From contig JAHJEW010000035.1 in NCBI GenBank assembly GCA_018825335.1, positions 1 to 24,376 of the forward strand: a stretch of DNA of 24,376 bases, given 5' to 3'. A program made the translations under genes and the position numbers. Position 1 is the first letter of the stretch. Each line of letters begins with the position of its first letter. The notes under the pieces were generated by a model. The model made no database searches. It saw nothing but the letters and a program-made list of their open reading frames with translations, and was not told where the DNA came from. This DNA is from Patescibacteria group bacterium (GTDB lineage: Bacteria > Patescibacteriota > Gracilibacteria > UBA1369). This document shows, piece after piece, positions 5,020 through 12,434 of the stretch.

Positions 5020-5784
5020 ATGCCCGCAAAAAAATACACACAACAAGAATTCATGGCCATCTGCGGGGCGCGCCTTATCTGGGACGGCGCCATAGTTCTG
5101 GCCGGAACCGGAATGCCCGTGCTGTCCGCCATGCTTGCGCAGAAACTCGGCGCGCCTAATGCAAAAATCGTTTACGAGGGCGGGAATATCGACACAAAAA
5201 ACAAAGACCTTCCTTTGTCCGTGAGCGATCCAAGGCTGATGTACAATGCCGCCGCCGCGCTGGACATGCGCGCGTCCCTGGGCGAACTCCTGCAGGGCGG
5301 ATACATCGACATCGGTTTTTTGGGAGGCGCGCAGATTGACCGCTACGGCAACATAAATTCGACCGCCATAGGAAATTATAAAAAACCAAAAGTCAGACTG
5401 GTCGGAAGCGGCGGCGCCAATGACATCGCCTCACTCTCCCGCGCCACTTTCATCATCACCACTCACGAAAAACGAAAGCTACACTCCTGCGATTACCTCA
5501 CCTCTCCCGGCCACCTTAAAGGCGGAAAAACCCGCGCCAAAGCCGGACTGAAAGGCGACGGCCCACAGTTTATAATCACAGACCTCTGCATCTTCGACTT
5601 CCATCCAAAAAGCAAAAAAGCCCGCATTAAATCCATCCATCCCGGCATCACCAAAAAAGAAGTCCAAAAAAACATGAGCTGGCGGCCGATCATCCCGAGG
5701 CACATCCCCGTCACAAAACCCCCGACCCCCGCGGAGCTCACTCTCCTGCGCTCACTCGATCCAAAGGGCGTTTATTTAAACTAA
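5020..5784 (+). CDS. Family I CoA-transferase, beta (catalytic) subunit
   Basis: The partner of the preceding alpha subunit. The family's catalytic glutamate forms the glutamyl-CoA thioester; here KIVYEGGNID places it at Glu 53 when translation starts at ATG 5020, close to Glu 54 of Acidaminococcus GctB (from memory). Other family marks are GAIVLAGTGMPVLSAMLAQ near the N terminus and IDIGFLGGAQIDRYGNINSTAIG. A TTG 15 nt upstream would overlap the alpha gene; the ATG four bases after its stop is preferred, giving 254 residues. GLKGDGPQFIITDLCIFDFHP fits the C-terminal core. The gene ends 4 nt from a convergent gene. Confidence 0.86.
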   Translation: MPAKKYTQQEFMAICGARLIWDGAIVLAGTGMPVLSAMLAQKLGAPNAKIVYEGGNIDTKNKDLPLSVSDPRLMYNAAAALDMRASLGELLQGGYIDIGFLGGAQIDRYGNINSTAIGNYKKPKVRLVGSGGANDIASLSRATFIITTHEKRKLHSCDYLTSPGHLKGGKTRAKAGLKGDGPQFIITDLCIFDFHPKSKKARIKSIHPGITKKEVQKNMSWRPIIPRHIPVTKPPTPAELTLLRSLDPKGVYLN

Positions 5785-5788
5785 ATCC

Positions 5789-6229
5789 CTACGCCAAAAC
5801 GCTTTCGACCTGCTCTTTCGTCCCCTCTGTATCAATCGTCTTGCCCTCACCAGCCTCCCCGTCAGCGCTAAGTTTGCCCAGTTGAATCCCAACCGCCCTG
5901 ATCAGATTGGCCAAAACAAGAAAATGTTCCTGCCCGATAAGGCCGGAGGTGTCATAAGGAATATTGCGAAGATCGCAAAACAGCTTATCCAGCTCCATCC
6001 TTTCCAGATTTTCTATTTTCAGCGTCAGGGCTGCCGTTAAATCCTGAACTTTTACATCGGGGAATGGATCTTTCGCTTTAATCGATGAACCGTTTCCGGA
6101 TGGATGAATGGATTTCATAACGCGAACATATGAACCTTTAAAAGGATCGGCCGTAATCTTCGCCTTAAGAGAATCAAGTAAATCGGAAGCGCTGCAAGCC
6201 TCCAGATTTTCGGGAGCGTTTTCTTTCAT
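5789..6229 (-). CDS. Unknown 146-residue protein
   Basis: No family recognised. The protein appears soluble: no signal peptide or membrane helix. The middle (about 60-125) is helical, with LTAALTLKIENLERMELDKLFCDLRNIPYD and HFLVLANLIRAVGIQLGKLS. The ends are polar and probably flexible, the C-terminal 25 residues being rich in Gly, Glu and Thr. It lies 63 nt downstream of the YgjP-like gene on the same strand and may share its transcript. Its ATG 6229 follows an A/T-rich tract without Shine-Dalgarno. Confidence 0.6.
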   Translation of the reverse strand: MKENAPENLEACSASDLLDSLKAKITADPFKGSYVRVMKSIHPSGNGSSIKAKDPFPDVKVQDLTAALTLKIENLERMELDKLFCDLRNIPYDTSGLIGQEHFLVLANLIRAVGIQLGKLSADGEAGEGKTIDTEGTKEQVESVLA

Positions 6230-6292
6230 TGAAAAAAATTAAAAAATTTCTGGCGAGACGCTACCATCCGCCAATTCTGCTGTCAACCCGGA

Positions 6293-7099
6293 CTAAATAA
6301 TAAAAGCCGTTTCCTGCAGCATTTTGCTCAACCTCCGATGATCGGGGCAGTGCTTTCCCAGCAGAGCATAAAACCTCACCCCGTGGCTCATATGCACGGT
6401 GTGGGCCAGTTCATGCATGATTATGGAATCCATAACGGCGGGCGGCGCCAGCACAAGCCGCCAGTTGAAGTTCAGATTTTTCTGCCGCGAGCACGACCCC
6501 CAGCGCGATTTCTGCCCCTTTATCGTTATCCTTTCAAAAGTAGTATTCATTTGGGATGCGATCTGCGCCGTGCGCTTTGCAAAGTGTCGTTCCGCAACCC
6601 CTCGCAGGTGCTTTTCAAGCGCTTTTTTAGCTTCGGGGATGGATGCCGCCCGAACATGAATTTCCGGCGTGCCGAAGTAAGCGGACTCGCCTTTAAATAC
6701 CAGAGGACGAACCTCTTTGGCCGATGCCTTCTTTTTGCGCGCCCCCGCGCCCGCGCCCGCGCCCGCGCTAAATCCGCTCCCCAAAAAAATCCGCAACACC
6801 ATTTCCTCCCCCAGCACCCGCACCCGCGCCCCATCTTCAAACTGCGGCCTTTGCGCTCTTTTCTCAGCCAGATCATCCACATGGCGCAGGATCCAGTCCT
6901 CTTTCTCACGCATGAAACGGGGCACGCGGCTAATATCCCCGCGAAGCGGAACAATCACTTCCAGCCCGCTGGTTCCACCTATTTTAATACTCAATCTCCG
7001 CGCCCGATTACTGCGGATAAGCGTATACGCAACCTCCCGCCCCGCCAGCACGGCCGTTTGCCCGATTTTTTCACGGATAAGTTTTCTGGATCCGAACAT
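6293..7099 (-). CDS. YgjP/SprT-like zinc metallohydrolase (DUF45)
   Basis: YgjP-type proteins are small zincin-like metal-dependent hydrolases, mostly of unknown substrate. The C-terminal half matches the family closely: KGQKSRWGSCSRQKNLNFNW, then MHELAHTVHMSHG with zinc ligands His 229, His 233 and His 239 and general base Glu 230, then CPDHRRL. The N-terminal half has the family's strand-rich YTLIRSNRARRLSIKI and EVIVPLRGD. A low-complexity linker AGAGAGAGARKKK (about residues 112-124) is coded by a hexanucleotide repeat and absent from typical members. ATG 7099 is used; the in-frame TTG at 7117 is less likely. Length with this start is 268. Confidence 0.88.
   Translation of the reverse strand: MFGSRKLIREKIGQTAVLAGREVAYTLIRSNRARRLSIKIGGTSGLEVIVPLRGDISRVPRFMREKEDWILRHVDDLAEKRAQRPQFEDGARVRVLGEEMVLRIFLGSGFSAGAGAGAGARKKKASAKEVRPLVFKGESAYFGTPEIHVRAASIPEAKKALEKHLRGVAERHFAKRTAQIASQMNTTFERITIKGQKSRWGSCSRQKNLNFNWRLVLAPPAVMDSIIMHELAHTVHMSHGVRFYALLGKHCPDHRRLSKMLQETAFII
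6737..6768. repeat. In-frame GC-rich hexanucleotide repeat in the YgjP-like gene
   Basis: About five tandem copies of CCCGCG, slightly imperfect at the left edge, coding for Ala-Gly repeats on the minus strand. The 6-nt unit keeps the frame, so copy changes alter only linker length. Confidence 0.85.
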
Positions 7100-7162
7100 G
7101 CCTTGAGTATTCCACAAGTAGGCGGTAATTTGTAGTCATGCAAGATTTTTTAATAAAATTTT

Positions 7163-7609
7163 ATGGCGTTAAAACATGAAATCCAGGAACAGCTGATGAC
7201 CGCAATGAAAGCGAAAGAAACCGTGCGCGTCAGCACGCTCCGCATGCTTAAGGCGGCCATTTTAAAGTTCGAGGTGGAGGGGGAACGCAAAGAGGCCGGC
7301 GACGAAGACATAATGAAAATCATCCAGCGCGAAATAAAGTCCAGGCGCGATTCGGTTGAACAGTTTCAGGCCGGAAACCGTTTTGATCTGGCGGAAAACG
7401 AGGAAAAAGAAATCGCGGTTCTAATGGAATTCATGCCCCCGCAGATGACGGAGGAGGAAATTACGGCTCTGGCCAAAGAGGTGATCAAAGAAACCGGCGC
7501 CAAATCCCGGGCGGACATGGGCCGCATTATGGGCGCGCTGATGCCAAAAGTTCAAGGTCAGGCCGACGGCACGCTGGTCAGTAAAGTTGTGAACGGTTTG
7601 CTGGGATAA
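7163..7609 (+). CDS. yqeY: YqeY / GatB-YqeY domain protein
   Basis: A 148-residue all-helical protein matching the YqeY family, related to the tail domain of the GatB amidotransferase subunit that contacts tRNA. Visible signature: KAKETVRVSTLRMLKAAILKFEVE, QREIKSRRDSVEQFQAGNRFDLAENEEKEI, LMEFMPPQMTEEEI, KSRADMGRIMGALMPKVQGQADG. Full length for the family. The exact role is unknown; tRNA-linked amidation is inferred from the shared domain. The cobalamin adenosyltransferase starts 6 nt after its stop, so the two are probably cotranscribed. Confidence 0.9.
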   Translation: MALKHEIQEQLMTAMKAKETVRVSTLRMLKAAILKFEVEGERKEAGDEDIMKIIQREIKSRRDSVEQFQAGNRFDLAENEEKEIAVLMEFMPPQMTEEEITALAKEVIKETGAKSRADMGRIMGALMPKVQGQADGTLVSKVVNGLLG

Positions 7610-7615
7610 AAAGTC

Positions 7616-8296
7616 ATGAAAATTTACACTAAAACCGGGGATGGGGGAGAAACGGGCTTGTTTGGCGGTAAAAGAGTTGCCAAAAATTCACCAATTATTG
7701 AAGCGATTGGAGAAGTGGATGAATTAAACGCGCATATCGGCCTTTGCCGCGCGGCGCTCGCCACGCGCGGAGCGAAGCGGAGTGCGGACATGTCTTCCCC
7801 CGCCCGGTTGGCGCAGATACTCGCAAAAACCCAGCAGCAGCTTTTTTCCCTTGGTGCCGCGCTTTCCACAAACAATTCTGTGCGCGCGCACGTCAAATCA
7901 CAACCAACAAAGCCGCCTGTCAAACCGGCCGCCATTAGCGATTTCCCATCTAAAATAGACCGGCTCTTAAAAGAACTCGAAGACCAAATCGACGACCTGG
8001 AAGCGCAAAACACAAAACTGTCCGGCAGCCCTTTAAAAAACTTCATCCGACTCCCCGCAGGATGCGAAGCGGCGGCGCGGCTGCACGCCGCGCGCGCCGT
8101 TTGCCGCAGAGCCGAAAGAGCTGTTGTAGGAGCCGCCGAAGCAGCGCACGCCACCGCCACCACCTCCGGCGCAAACTCCTCCGCCCCCGCCATAAAATAC
8201 CTGAACCGCCTCTCCGACCTGCTGTTCGTAATGGCCCGCTACACAAACCTGAAAAGCGGCGCCGCGGAAGAAAAGTGGACACCGCGCGAAGGTTAG
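7616..8296 (+). CDS. PduO-type cob(I)alamin adenosyltransferase
   Basis: Transfers the adenosyl group of ATP to cob(I)alamin to make adenosylcobalamin. The N-terminal ATP loop YTKTGDGGETGLFGGKRVAK, EAIGEVDELNAHIGL, and the C-terminal LHAARAVCRRAERAVV followed by YLNRLSDLLFVMARY are the family's signatures. At 226 residues it exceeds the usual ~190. The excess sits in two low-complexity segments: residues about 50-62 and 92-110 (Pro/Lys-rich), plus an Ala/Thr-rich stretch near 183-195. The usual PGG(S/T) before the arginine helix is PAGC here. QueG, 1.1 kb further on, also needs cobalamin. The adenosyl-cobalamin user lies outside the window. Confidence 0.88.
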   Translation: MKIYTKTGDGGETGLFGGKRVAKNSPIIEAIGEVDELNAHIGLCRAALATRGAKRSADMSSPARLAQILAKTQQQLFSLGAALSTNNSVRAHVKSQPTKPPVKPAAISDFPSKIDRLLKELEDQIDDLEAQNTKLSGSPLKNFIRLPAGCEAAARLHAARAVCRRAERAVVGAAEAAHATATTSGANSSAPAIKYLNRLSDLLFVMARYTNLKSGAAEEKWTPREG

Positions 8297-8326
8297 TGTT
8301 ATCCTGCACGCCTTTCAGCTCATTCA

Positions 8327-8947
8327 ATGAATCGATCAAACAATTTCCGCAGTTTTGGCGTAGCGGCAATAAGCGGCGCGCTGACCCTGGGCGCGTGCGC
8401 CAATCAGTCGGCCATCCAGTCCGCGCGGCAAGCCAATAATTCAGCGCAGGATTCAAGCGAACCCCCTAATAAAGAACTCTTCGCCGACCGCGGGCCCGCC
8501 GCCGAAAAATGCCCCCCCGAAACCAAATGCGCCCCAAAAAAATACCTGTCTCCCCCGCAGACCGCGCAGGATACCACGGACCTCCTAATAATCTGCCAGG
8601 CCACACGCATCTCCGCGCTGGCCTTCATAGAATTCCAAAAACAAATCACCTCCACAAAAGGCTGCCGCGTAATCCAGGCGCTGCACGAACAGGGCGACCG
8701 CATTATGGAAGCCTGCATGCCGGTTGCCACCATGTCCGCCCCGCCCGGCTCCGAATTGTTCACAATCATCCAGATGATCAGAATAGGACTTGCGGAAGTC
8801 CAGCATCAGCTCAGTGAATTGAGAAAGGGCAACAGCCATTGCTTCCCGGATAACAGCAAGCCCCCTGAAAATGACCCGCGGCTGCCGCAGGATCACAAGG
8901 GAAAACCCCTGTTCGACTATTTACCCCGCAGCGCCTTAAGAAAATAA
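8327..8947 (+). CDS. Putative lipoprotein, Cys- and Pro-rich, unknown function
   Basis: A 206-residue protein beginning with a short Arg/Asn stretch, a hydrophobic segment (about residues 10-22) and LGAC, a plausible lipobox with the lipidated Cys at 24. The mature part starts with a Gln/Ser/Pro-rich linker, then EKCPPETKCAPKKYLSPP, then a helical region (about 85-165) with TTDLLIICQATRISALAFIEFQKQ and SELFTIIQMIRIGLAEVQHQLSEL. Five further Cys are spaced as if forming disulfides. No family recognised. It lies 30 nt after the adenosyltransferase. The three tandem thioredoxin-like and SLH exported genes nearby suggest an oxidising cell envelope, which fits a Cys-rich lipoprotein. Confidence 0.65.
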   Translation: MNRSNNFRSFGVAAISGALTLGACANQSAIQSARQANNSAQDSSEPPNKELFADRGPAAEKCPPETKCAPKKYLSPPQTAQDTTDLLIICQATRISALAFIEFQKQITSTKGCRVIQALHEQGDRIMEACMPVATMSAPPGSELFTIIQMIRIGLAEVQHQLSELRKGNSHCFPDNSKPPENDPRLPQDHKGKPLFDYLPRSALRK

Positions 8948-8956
8948 ACCAAACTA

Positions 8957-9364
8957 TTAAGGTAATTTCCCGCAAATCTCATCGTACGCGGAAGCAGCTC
9001 CCGGATAATTGCTGTCACTGAAATTTGCCTTATCAATGCCGCAAACAAGCACTATTAGATCGGATATGCCGCTAACATTAAATTCCGGCTTAACTAATGA
9101 TTGATCATATCTGTAAAGCATTGCCGCAACCTGCCCTCGGGTAACCGTATCATTGGGACCGAAATCGCCATTTTCATAACCGTTTATTACCCCGACTTCG
9201 TTCAAATAACCAATGGCTGTAGCATAATAATCATTTTCGTTAACGTCACTGAACGGATAGGGAACGTCGACCCCCTGTGTGGGGCTGACATAAGCCAACA
9301 CCGCAAACGTCGCACAAAGTGACAATACTATTGAAATTGCGACTGTGAATAAAGTTTTTTTCAT
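8957..9364 (-). CDS. Exported SLH-domain protein
   Basis: A 135-residue protein with a clear signal peptide (KKTLFTVAISIVLSLCATFAVLA, cleavage about residue 24). The mature chain contains one S-layer homology domain: PFSDVNENDYYATAIGYLNEVGVINGYENGDFGPNDTVTRGQVAAMLYR (about 37-85), with the usual FSDV, GVINGY and FGPNDTVTRGQ elements. SLH domains bind pyruvylated cell-wall polymers, but usually three copies occur; one copy suggests a small surface-attached protein. The C terminus has CGIDKANFSDSNYPGAASAYDEICGKLP with two Cys possibly disulfide-linked. It converges on the lipoprotein gene with a 9-nt gap. Confidence 0.85.
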   Translation of the reverse strand: MKKTLFTVAISIVLSLCATFAVLAYVSPTQGVDVPYPFSDVNENDYYATAIGYLNEVGVINGYENGDFGPNDTVTRGQVAAMLYRYDQSLVKPEFNVSGISDLIVLVCGIDKANFSDSNYPGAASAYDEICGKLP

Positions 9365-9430
9365 AAGAAAACTATTAAGAATAATATTCCAATGTTAGCA
9401 ATTCTTTCAGCCATAAGCAAAAAAATAACT

Positions 9431-10405
9431 CTACCCCCCATTCCCCATCGCAATCCCCGCATTCCTTCTCATTCCCTCCAGCCCCGCCCGCATAAGCGGA
9501 CTCCCCGCGAACCGCCGCAGAAACTCCTCATCGCTTCCTATCTCCAAAATCTCCTTCAAATCAAGCTCGCCCCCCGCGATTTTACTTTCCTTAAGCCCTT
9601 TAAACGCAAGCTCCCGCGGCAGCCGCAGATTGTACGGACAAACCTCCTGGCAAATATCACACCCAAAAATCCGCTTCCCCATGCCCTTTTTCAGATCGTC
9701 CGCAATAGGCCCTTTATGCTCAATGGTCAGATAAGAAATACACCTCCGCGCGTCCATTTTTTTTGGACCGATGAGAGCTTTGGTCGGACACGCCTCAAGG
9801 CATCGCGTACAATTCCCGCATGTGCCGGCCACAGGTTTGTCATACGTCAGCTCCAAATCCGTAATAATCTCCCCGAGTAAAACCCAGGACCCCAGCTCCG
9901 GCGTAATCAGCGTGGTATTTTTGCCGATAAACCCAAGCCCCGCCGCCACAGCATAAGCCTTTTCCAGCAAAGGCGCGCTATCCACGCAAACCCGCGTTCG
10001 TCCGCCAATAAAACCGGCAATCTCCTTCAAAAGCTTCCGCATCACCTTATGATAATCCCGCCCGTACGCATACCGCGCAACAATCCCCGCGCCATCCTTC
10101 GCCACGTCCTCTTCCGCCCGCGCCGCCCTATAATAATTAACTCCAACCGCAACAACGCTCCGCGCCCCCGGCAGCAAAAACTCCGGTGAAACTCTTTTCC
10201 CATAATCTTCCAGATATTTCATCCCGCCCTGCCTCCCATCCTCAATAAAGCCCTTCAAATGGGCCAGATTCTCGCGCATCGAAGACCCCGCTGTGGCGGC
10301 GGCAAAATCCTCATCCAAAACCGCGGGCGCAATCCCGACAAGATCAGCCCCCGCCTCCCGCGCGAACCTCTTTATCTCCTCACTGAAACTATCTTTTTTA
10401 CTCAG
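9431..10405 (-). CDS. queG: Epoxyqueuosine reductase, probable CTG start
   Basis: QueG reduces epoxyqueuosine in tRNA anticodons to queuosine, using cobalamin and two [4Fe-4S] clusters. Both cluster motifs are present: CGNCTRCLEACP (Cys 196, 199, 202, 206) and CDICQEVCPYN (249, 252, 256), with a further Cys at 222. SAPLLEKAYAVAAGLGFIGKN holds the catalytic-Asp region (CVD, Asp 142). The first conventional start in frame is TTG 10318, but homologous N-terminal sequence, EEIKRFAREAGADLVGIAPA, extends 29 codons further up. No ATG, GTG or TTG exists between it and an in-frame TAA; CTG 10405 is the best candidate, giving 324 residues and an 8-nt overlap with the upstream gene's end. Confidence 0.88.
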   Translation of the reverse strand: MSKKDSFSEEIKRFAREAGADLVGIAPAVLDEDFAAATAGSSMRENLAHLKGFIEDGRQGGMKYLEDYGKRVSPEFLLPGARSVVAVGVNYYRAARAEEDVAKDGAGIVARYAYGRDYHKVMRKLLKEIAGFIGGRTRVCVDSAPLLEKAYAVAAGLGFIGKNTTLITPELGSWVLLGEIITDLELTYDKPVAGTCGNCTRCLEACPTKALIGPKKMDARRCISYLTIEHKGPIADDLKKGMGKRIFGCDICQEVCPYNLRLPRELAFKGLKESKIAGGELDLKEILEIGSDEEFLRRFAGSPLMRAGLEGMRRNAGIAMGNGG

Positions 10406-10805
10406 ATGCCTTTGGAGTTACTGCACTTTCACCCGCACCGGTGGCGTTTGCCGTCAGCTCACAATTGGCTTTTTTGCCCAGCACTTCGGGATCGGTTGTC
10501 CCGATCATAGGTTCCTGTCCCGGGAAAATCCAGGTCGGATAGCGATCGATCCCTGCCTTGCTGCAGGCCTCCGGATCACCGTTCTCACCCCGCGGATCAC
10601 ATTCAATGTATGTTATGTAGCGGAAATCATCCCCAAACATTTTTTTCTGATTGGCGCAGTTCGAGCACCAGAAAGCTCCATAATTTTTAACCCCTTTTTC
10701 CGTCAGACATTGTGCCATTACGGCATACTTGCCATCTTTTGGCTGCGCATTGCACCCTGCCAGAAACACAATTATTAATATCGATGCTGCAAATATTTTT
10801 TTCAT
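10398..10805 (-). CDS. Exported thioredoxin-fold lipoprotein (VKOR-partner type)
   Basis: A 135-residue protein with the lipoprotein signal KKIFAASILIIVFLAGC (lipid Cys at 18). The mature part has a thioredoxin fold: MAQCLTEKGVKNYGAFWCSNCANQKKMFGDDF with active-site CSNC, then YIECDPRGENGDPEACSKAGIDRYPTWIFPGQEP. This layout (YGAFWC, extra Cys pair, YPTW) is that of the thioredoxin domains fused to or paired with vitamin K epoxide reductase homologues that make disulfides in the envelope. No VKOR gene is in the window. ATG 10805 is chosen because it begins the signal peptide; the in-frame start 24 codons upstream does not fit. Its end overlaps queG. Confidence 0.85.
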   Translation of the reverse strand: MKKIFAASILIIVFLAGCNAQPKDGKYAVMAQCLTEKGVKNYGAFWCSNCANQKKMFGDDFRYITYIECDPRGENGDPEACSKAGIDRYPTWIFPGQEPMIGTTDPEVLGKKANCELTANATGAGESAVTPKASE

Positions 10806-10867
10806 GATGGATAAGAGGTTAATTATCATTCGCGGTTCCCATTCCCGAAAGCCGCTGGTACACAAGA

Positions 10868-11296
10868 TTAATTGCACCCGGCTTTTTCCGCAAGCTCATC
10901 AAGGTTGCGTGTACCGATAAGCCTTTCGCCATCGGCAAAAACCCATGTCGGAAAGCTGGTGATTTTTTGCGCCGCGCACTCTTCCGGTTGAGCATTTTCA
11001 CCGCGCGGATCACATTCTATGTAATTAATGTAATTGATATCTTCACCGAAAATCTTTTTCTGATCGGCGCAATGCGGGCACCAGTATGCCCCGTATAATT
11101 TGGCGCCCTTTTGCTGAAGACACTGCGCGACCGCCGCCACCCCTCCGCCTGTAACAACATCTTTGGCGGCCGCAGCCTCCACTTTCGAAACAGCAACAGC
11201 CGGTTTTTCCGCCGCGACCGGAGTTGTCGGCGCATTAACCATCTGTCCGCCGCCAAACAAAAACAAAACCGACAGCAAAATTTTTATAAGATTCAT
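10868..11296 (-). CDS. Exported thioredoxin-fold protein, paralogue of the downstream gene
   Basis: A 142-residue protein with a signal peptide (NLIKILLSVLFLFGGGQMVNA, cleavage about residue 22), an Ala/Val/Pro-rich linker, then AVAQCLQQKGAKLYGAYWCPHCADQKKIFGED with active-site CPHC. ECDPRGENAQPEECAAQKITSFPTWVFADGERLIG matches the next gene's domain almost segment by segment, so the two are tandem duplicates 62 bp apart. Unlike its neighbour it has no lipobox, so one copy is probably periplasm/wall-soluble and the other membrane-tethered. CPHC versus CSNC would give different redox potentials. Likely role: disulfide formation or isomerisation outside the membrane. Confidence 0.85.
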   Translation of the reverse strand: MNLIKILLSVLFLFGGGQMVNAPTTPVAAEKPAVAVSKVEAAAAKDVVTGGGVAAVAQCLQQKGAKLYGAYWCPHCADQKKIFGEDINYINYIECDPRGENAQPEECAAQKITSFPTWVFADGERLIGTRNLDELAEKAGCN

Positions 11297-11373
11297 AAAA
11301 AATCAGAAAACTTCTTTCAAATAACACCCCCTGCAGTATACGATCTCCGACCGCTCCGGCGCAAACGCCGTCG

Positions 11374-12279
11374 CTATGTCGGCGCCCGCCGCCTCTCCCA
11401 AAACATCCCATCAATACTGTGCGCAATACTGTGGTGCTCTCTGCACAGCGGCGCCAGGAAATTCGGATCATGATTCCGGCTAAGCGCATACCTTTGCGTA
11501 TGATGGATTGTTACCGCCCGCTTCCCGCAGGTTCGTATTGAACACTTGTCTCCGTGTTCATTGCGAAGTAAATGTCGTATTTTCGCAGGGATATAGCGCG
11601 AGAGCTTGCCTGTCTGCGCCGCCAGTTTCGCCTTTTTCGCGGCCAGATCCGCCCGCCTCTTTCCCAACATTTGCCTTATCAAAGCGGAAACATCAATCCC
11701 TTTTTCCTGCAACTCCTGCAATTCATAGCGAACATCCTCGTCCAATTGCAAAGTGTGTGCGCACACACTTTCGACCTCGAATAATGGCTTGCCCAAGCCG
11801 TTTGCATTTTTATTTTCACCCACACCCTCTTTTGCTGAAAGTGCACTATGAATCCTTCCATCGCGGGCCAAAGTTTCCAGTGCCCGCTGCGGCAACTTTT
11901 TCGCCAGCACTGCCAGCTCCTCCTGATTTTCGCTGGTTGCGATCGAAGCCACCCTCGCCAGCTTGTTCACGCTGACTTCACCGCTTGTTAGAACCAATTT
12001 TAAAGCCGGCTTGTCCGCAAAACGCTCCTCAAGATTGAGGACACGCTGAACCTGCTTTCTACTCACGCCGCACAGTTTGGCAGCGAACTCCTCAATTGAA
12101 CCAAACCCTTTTTTGCTGTGCAACTGCCTTTTAAACACCTCCGGCAACAAACCTATAAACTTGCGCCGGGCCTCAAGCACCCTCGCGCCGTACTCTTTAC
12201 AAAGCCCGTACAGCTGCGCGTCGGTCAAAGTTTGAAATGCCTTGTCGCCCGGCCATCTATTCGTCAATGAATTTGTCAT
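11374..12279 (-). CDS. HNH endonuclease-domain protein
   Basis: A 301-residue protein. The N-terminal 240 residues are helical and basic, with FGSIEEFAAKLCGVSRKQVQRVLNLEERF (a helix-turn-helix-like stretch about 59-87) followed by leucine-rich helices as in DUF222-type proteins. The C terminus (about 235-292) is an HNH nuclease: LRNEHGDKCSIRTCGKRAVTIHH, then RNHDPNFLAPLCREHHSIAH, with Cys pairs for a structural zinc and the paired His plus Asn of the catalytic fold. Function could be defence, homing or repair. The coding region contains a perfect 22-bp palindrome. ATG 12279 follows an A/T-rich leader. Confidence 0.8.
   Translation of the reverse strand: MTNSLTNRWPGDKAFQTLTDAQLYGLCKEYGARVLEARRKFIGLLPEVFKRQLHSKKGFGSIEEFAAKLCGVSRKQVQRVLNLEERFADKPALKLVLTSGEVSVNKLARVASIATSENQEELAVLAKKLPQRALETLARDGRIHSALSAKEGVGENKNANGLGKPLFEVESVCAHTLQLDEDVRYELQELQEKGIDVSALIRQMLGKRRADLAAKKAKLAAQTGKLSRYIPAKIRHLLRNEHGDKCSIRTCGKRAVTIHHTQRYALSRNHDPNFLAPLCREHHSIAHSIDGMFWERRRAPT
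11750..11771. repeat. Perfect 22-bp palindrome inside the HNH gene
   Basis: AAAGTGTGTGC followed directly by its reverse complement GCACACACTTT, centred between 11760 and 11761. It codes for part of ESVCAHTLQ on the minus strand. Flanking bases do not extend the symmetry. Confidence 0.95.
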
Positions 12280-12335
12280 GAAAATTTTTGATTAAAAATA
12301 CCTCGCTTGATGATGCTATATTAGCAAGCACAAGC

Positions 12336-12358
12336 CAAAAATCCAGCTTTTCAACTGG
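12336..12358 (-). terminator. Intrinsic terminator closing the metallopeptidase/kinase operon
   Basis: On the minus strand CCAGTT-GAAA-AGCTGG (12358-12343) forms a 6-bp stem (one T-G) capped by a GAAA tetraloop and followed by ATTTTTGG. It lies 77 nt after the stop of the 186-residue gene and upstream of the HNH gene, so it separates the two transcripts. Confidence 0.65.
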
Positions 12359-12383
12359 ACAATTTGAGCAGTGAGTGTATACT
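12356..12383 (+). promoter_or_regulatory. Possible plus-strand promoter with an inverted repeat over the -10
   Basis: TGGACA (12356-12361), a 16-nt spacer and TATACT (12378-12383). GTGAGT (12371-12376) and ACTCAC (12381-12386) form a 6-bp inverted repeat with a 4-nt centre overlapping the -10. The plus transcript would have only a 21-codon ORF at 12392 before running antisense to the 186-residue gene, so its purpose is unclear. Confidence 0.3.
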
Positions 12384-12434
12384 CACCCTTTATGTCTTTG
12401 CAACCTGCGCGGTTCTCCAGCAAATCGCCTAAAA

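Noticed and set aside
6338..7135. A 265-codon plus ORF opposite the YgjP-like gene
   Set aside because: Opposite-strand shadow; the minus-strand frame carries the complete HExxH signature.
8043..8456. A 137-codon minus ORF rich in Arg
   Set aside because: Shadow across the end of the adenosyltransferase and the lipoprotein start, with GC-rich composition only.
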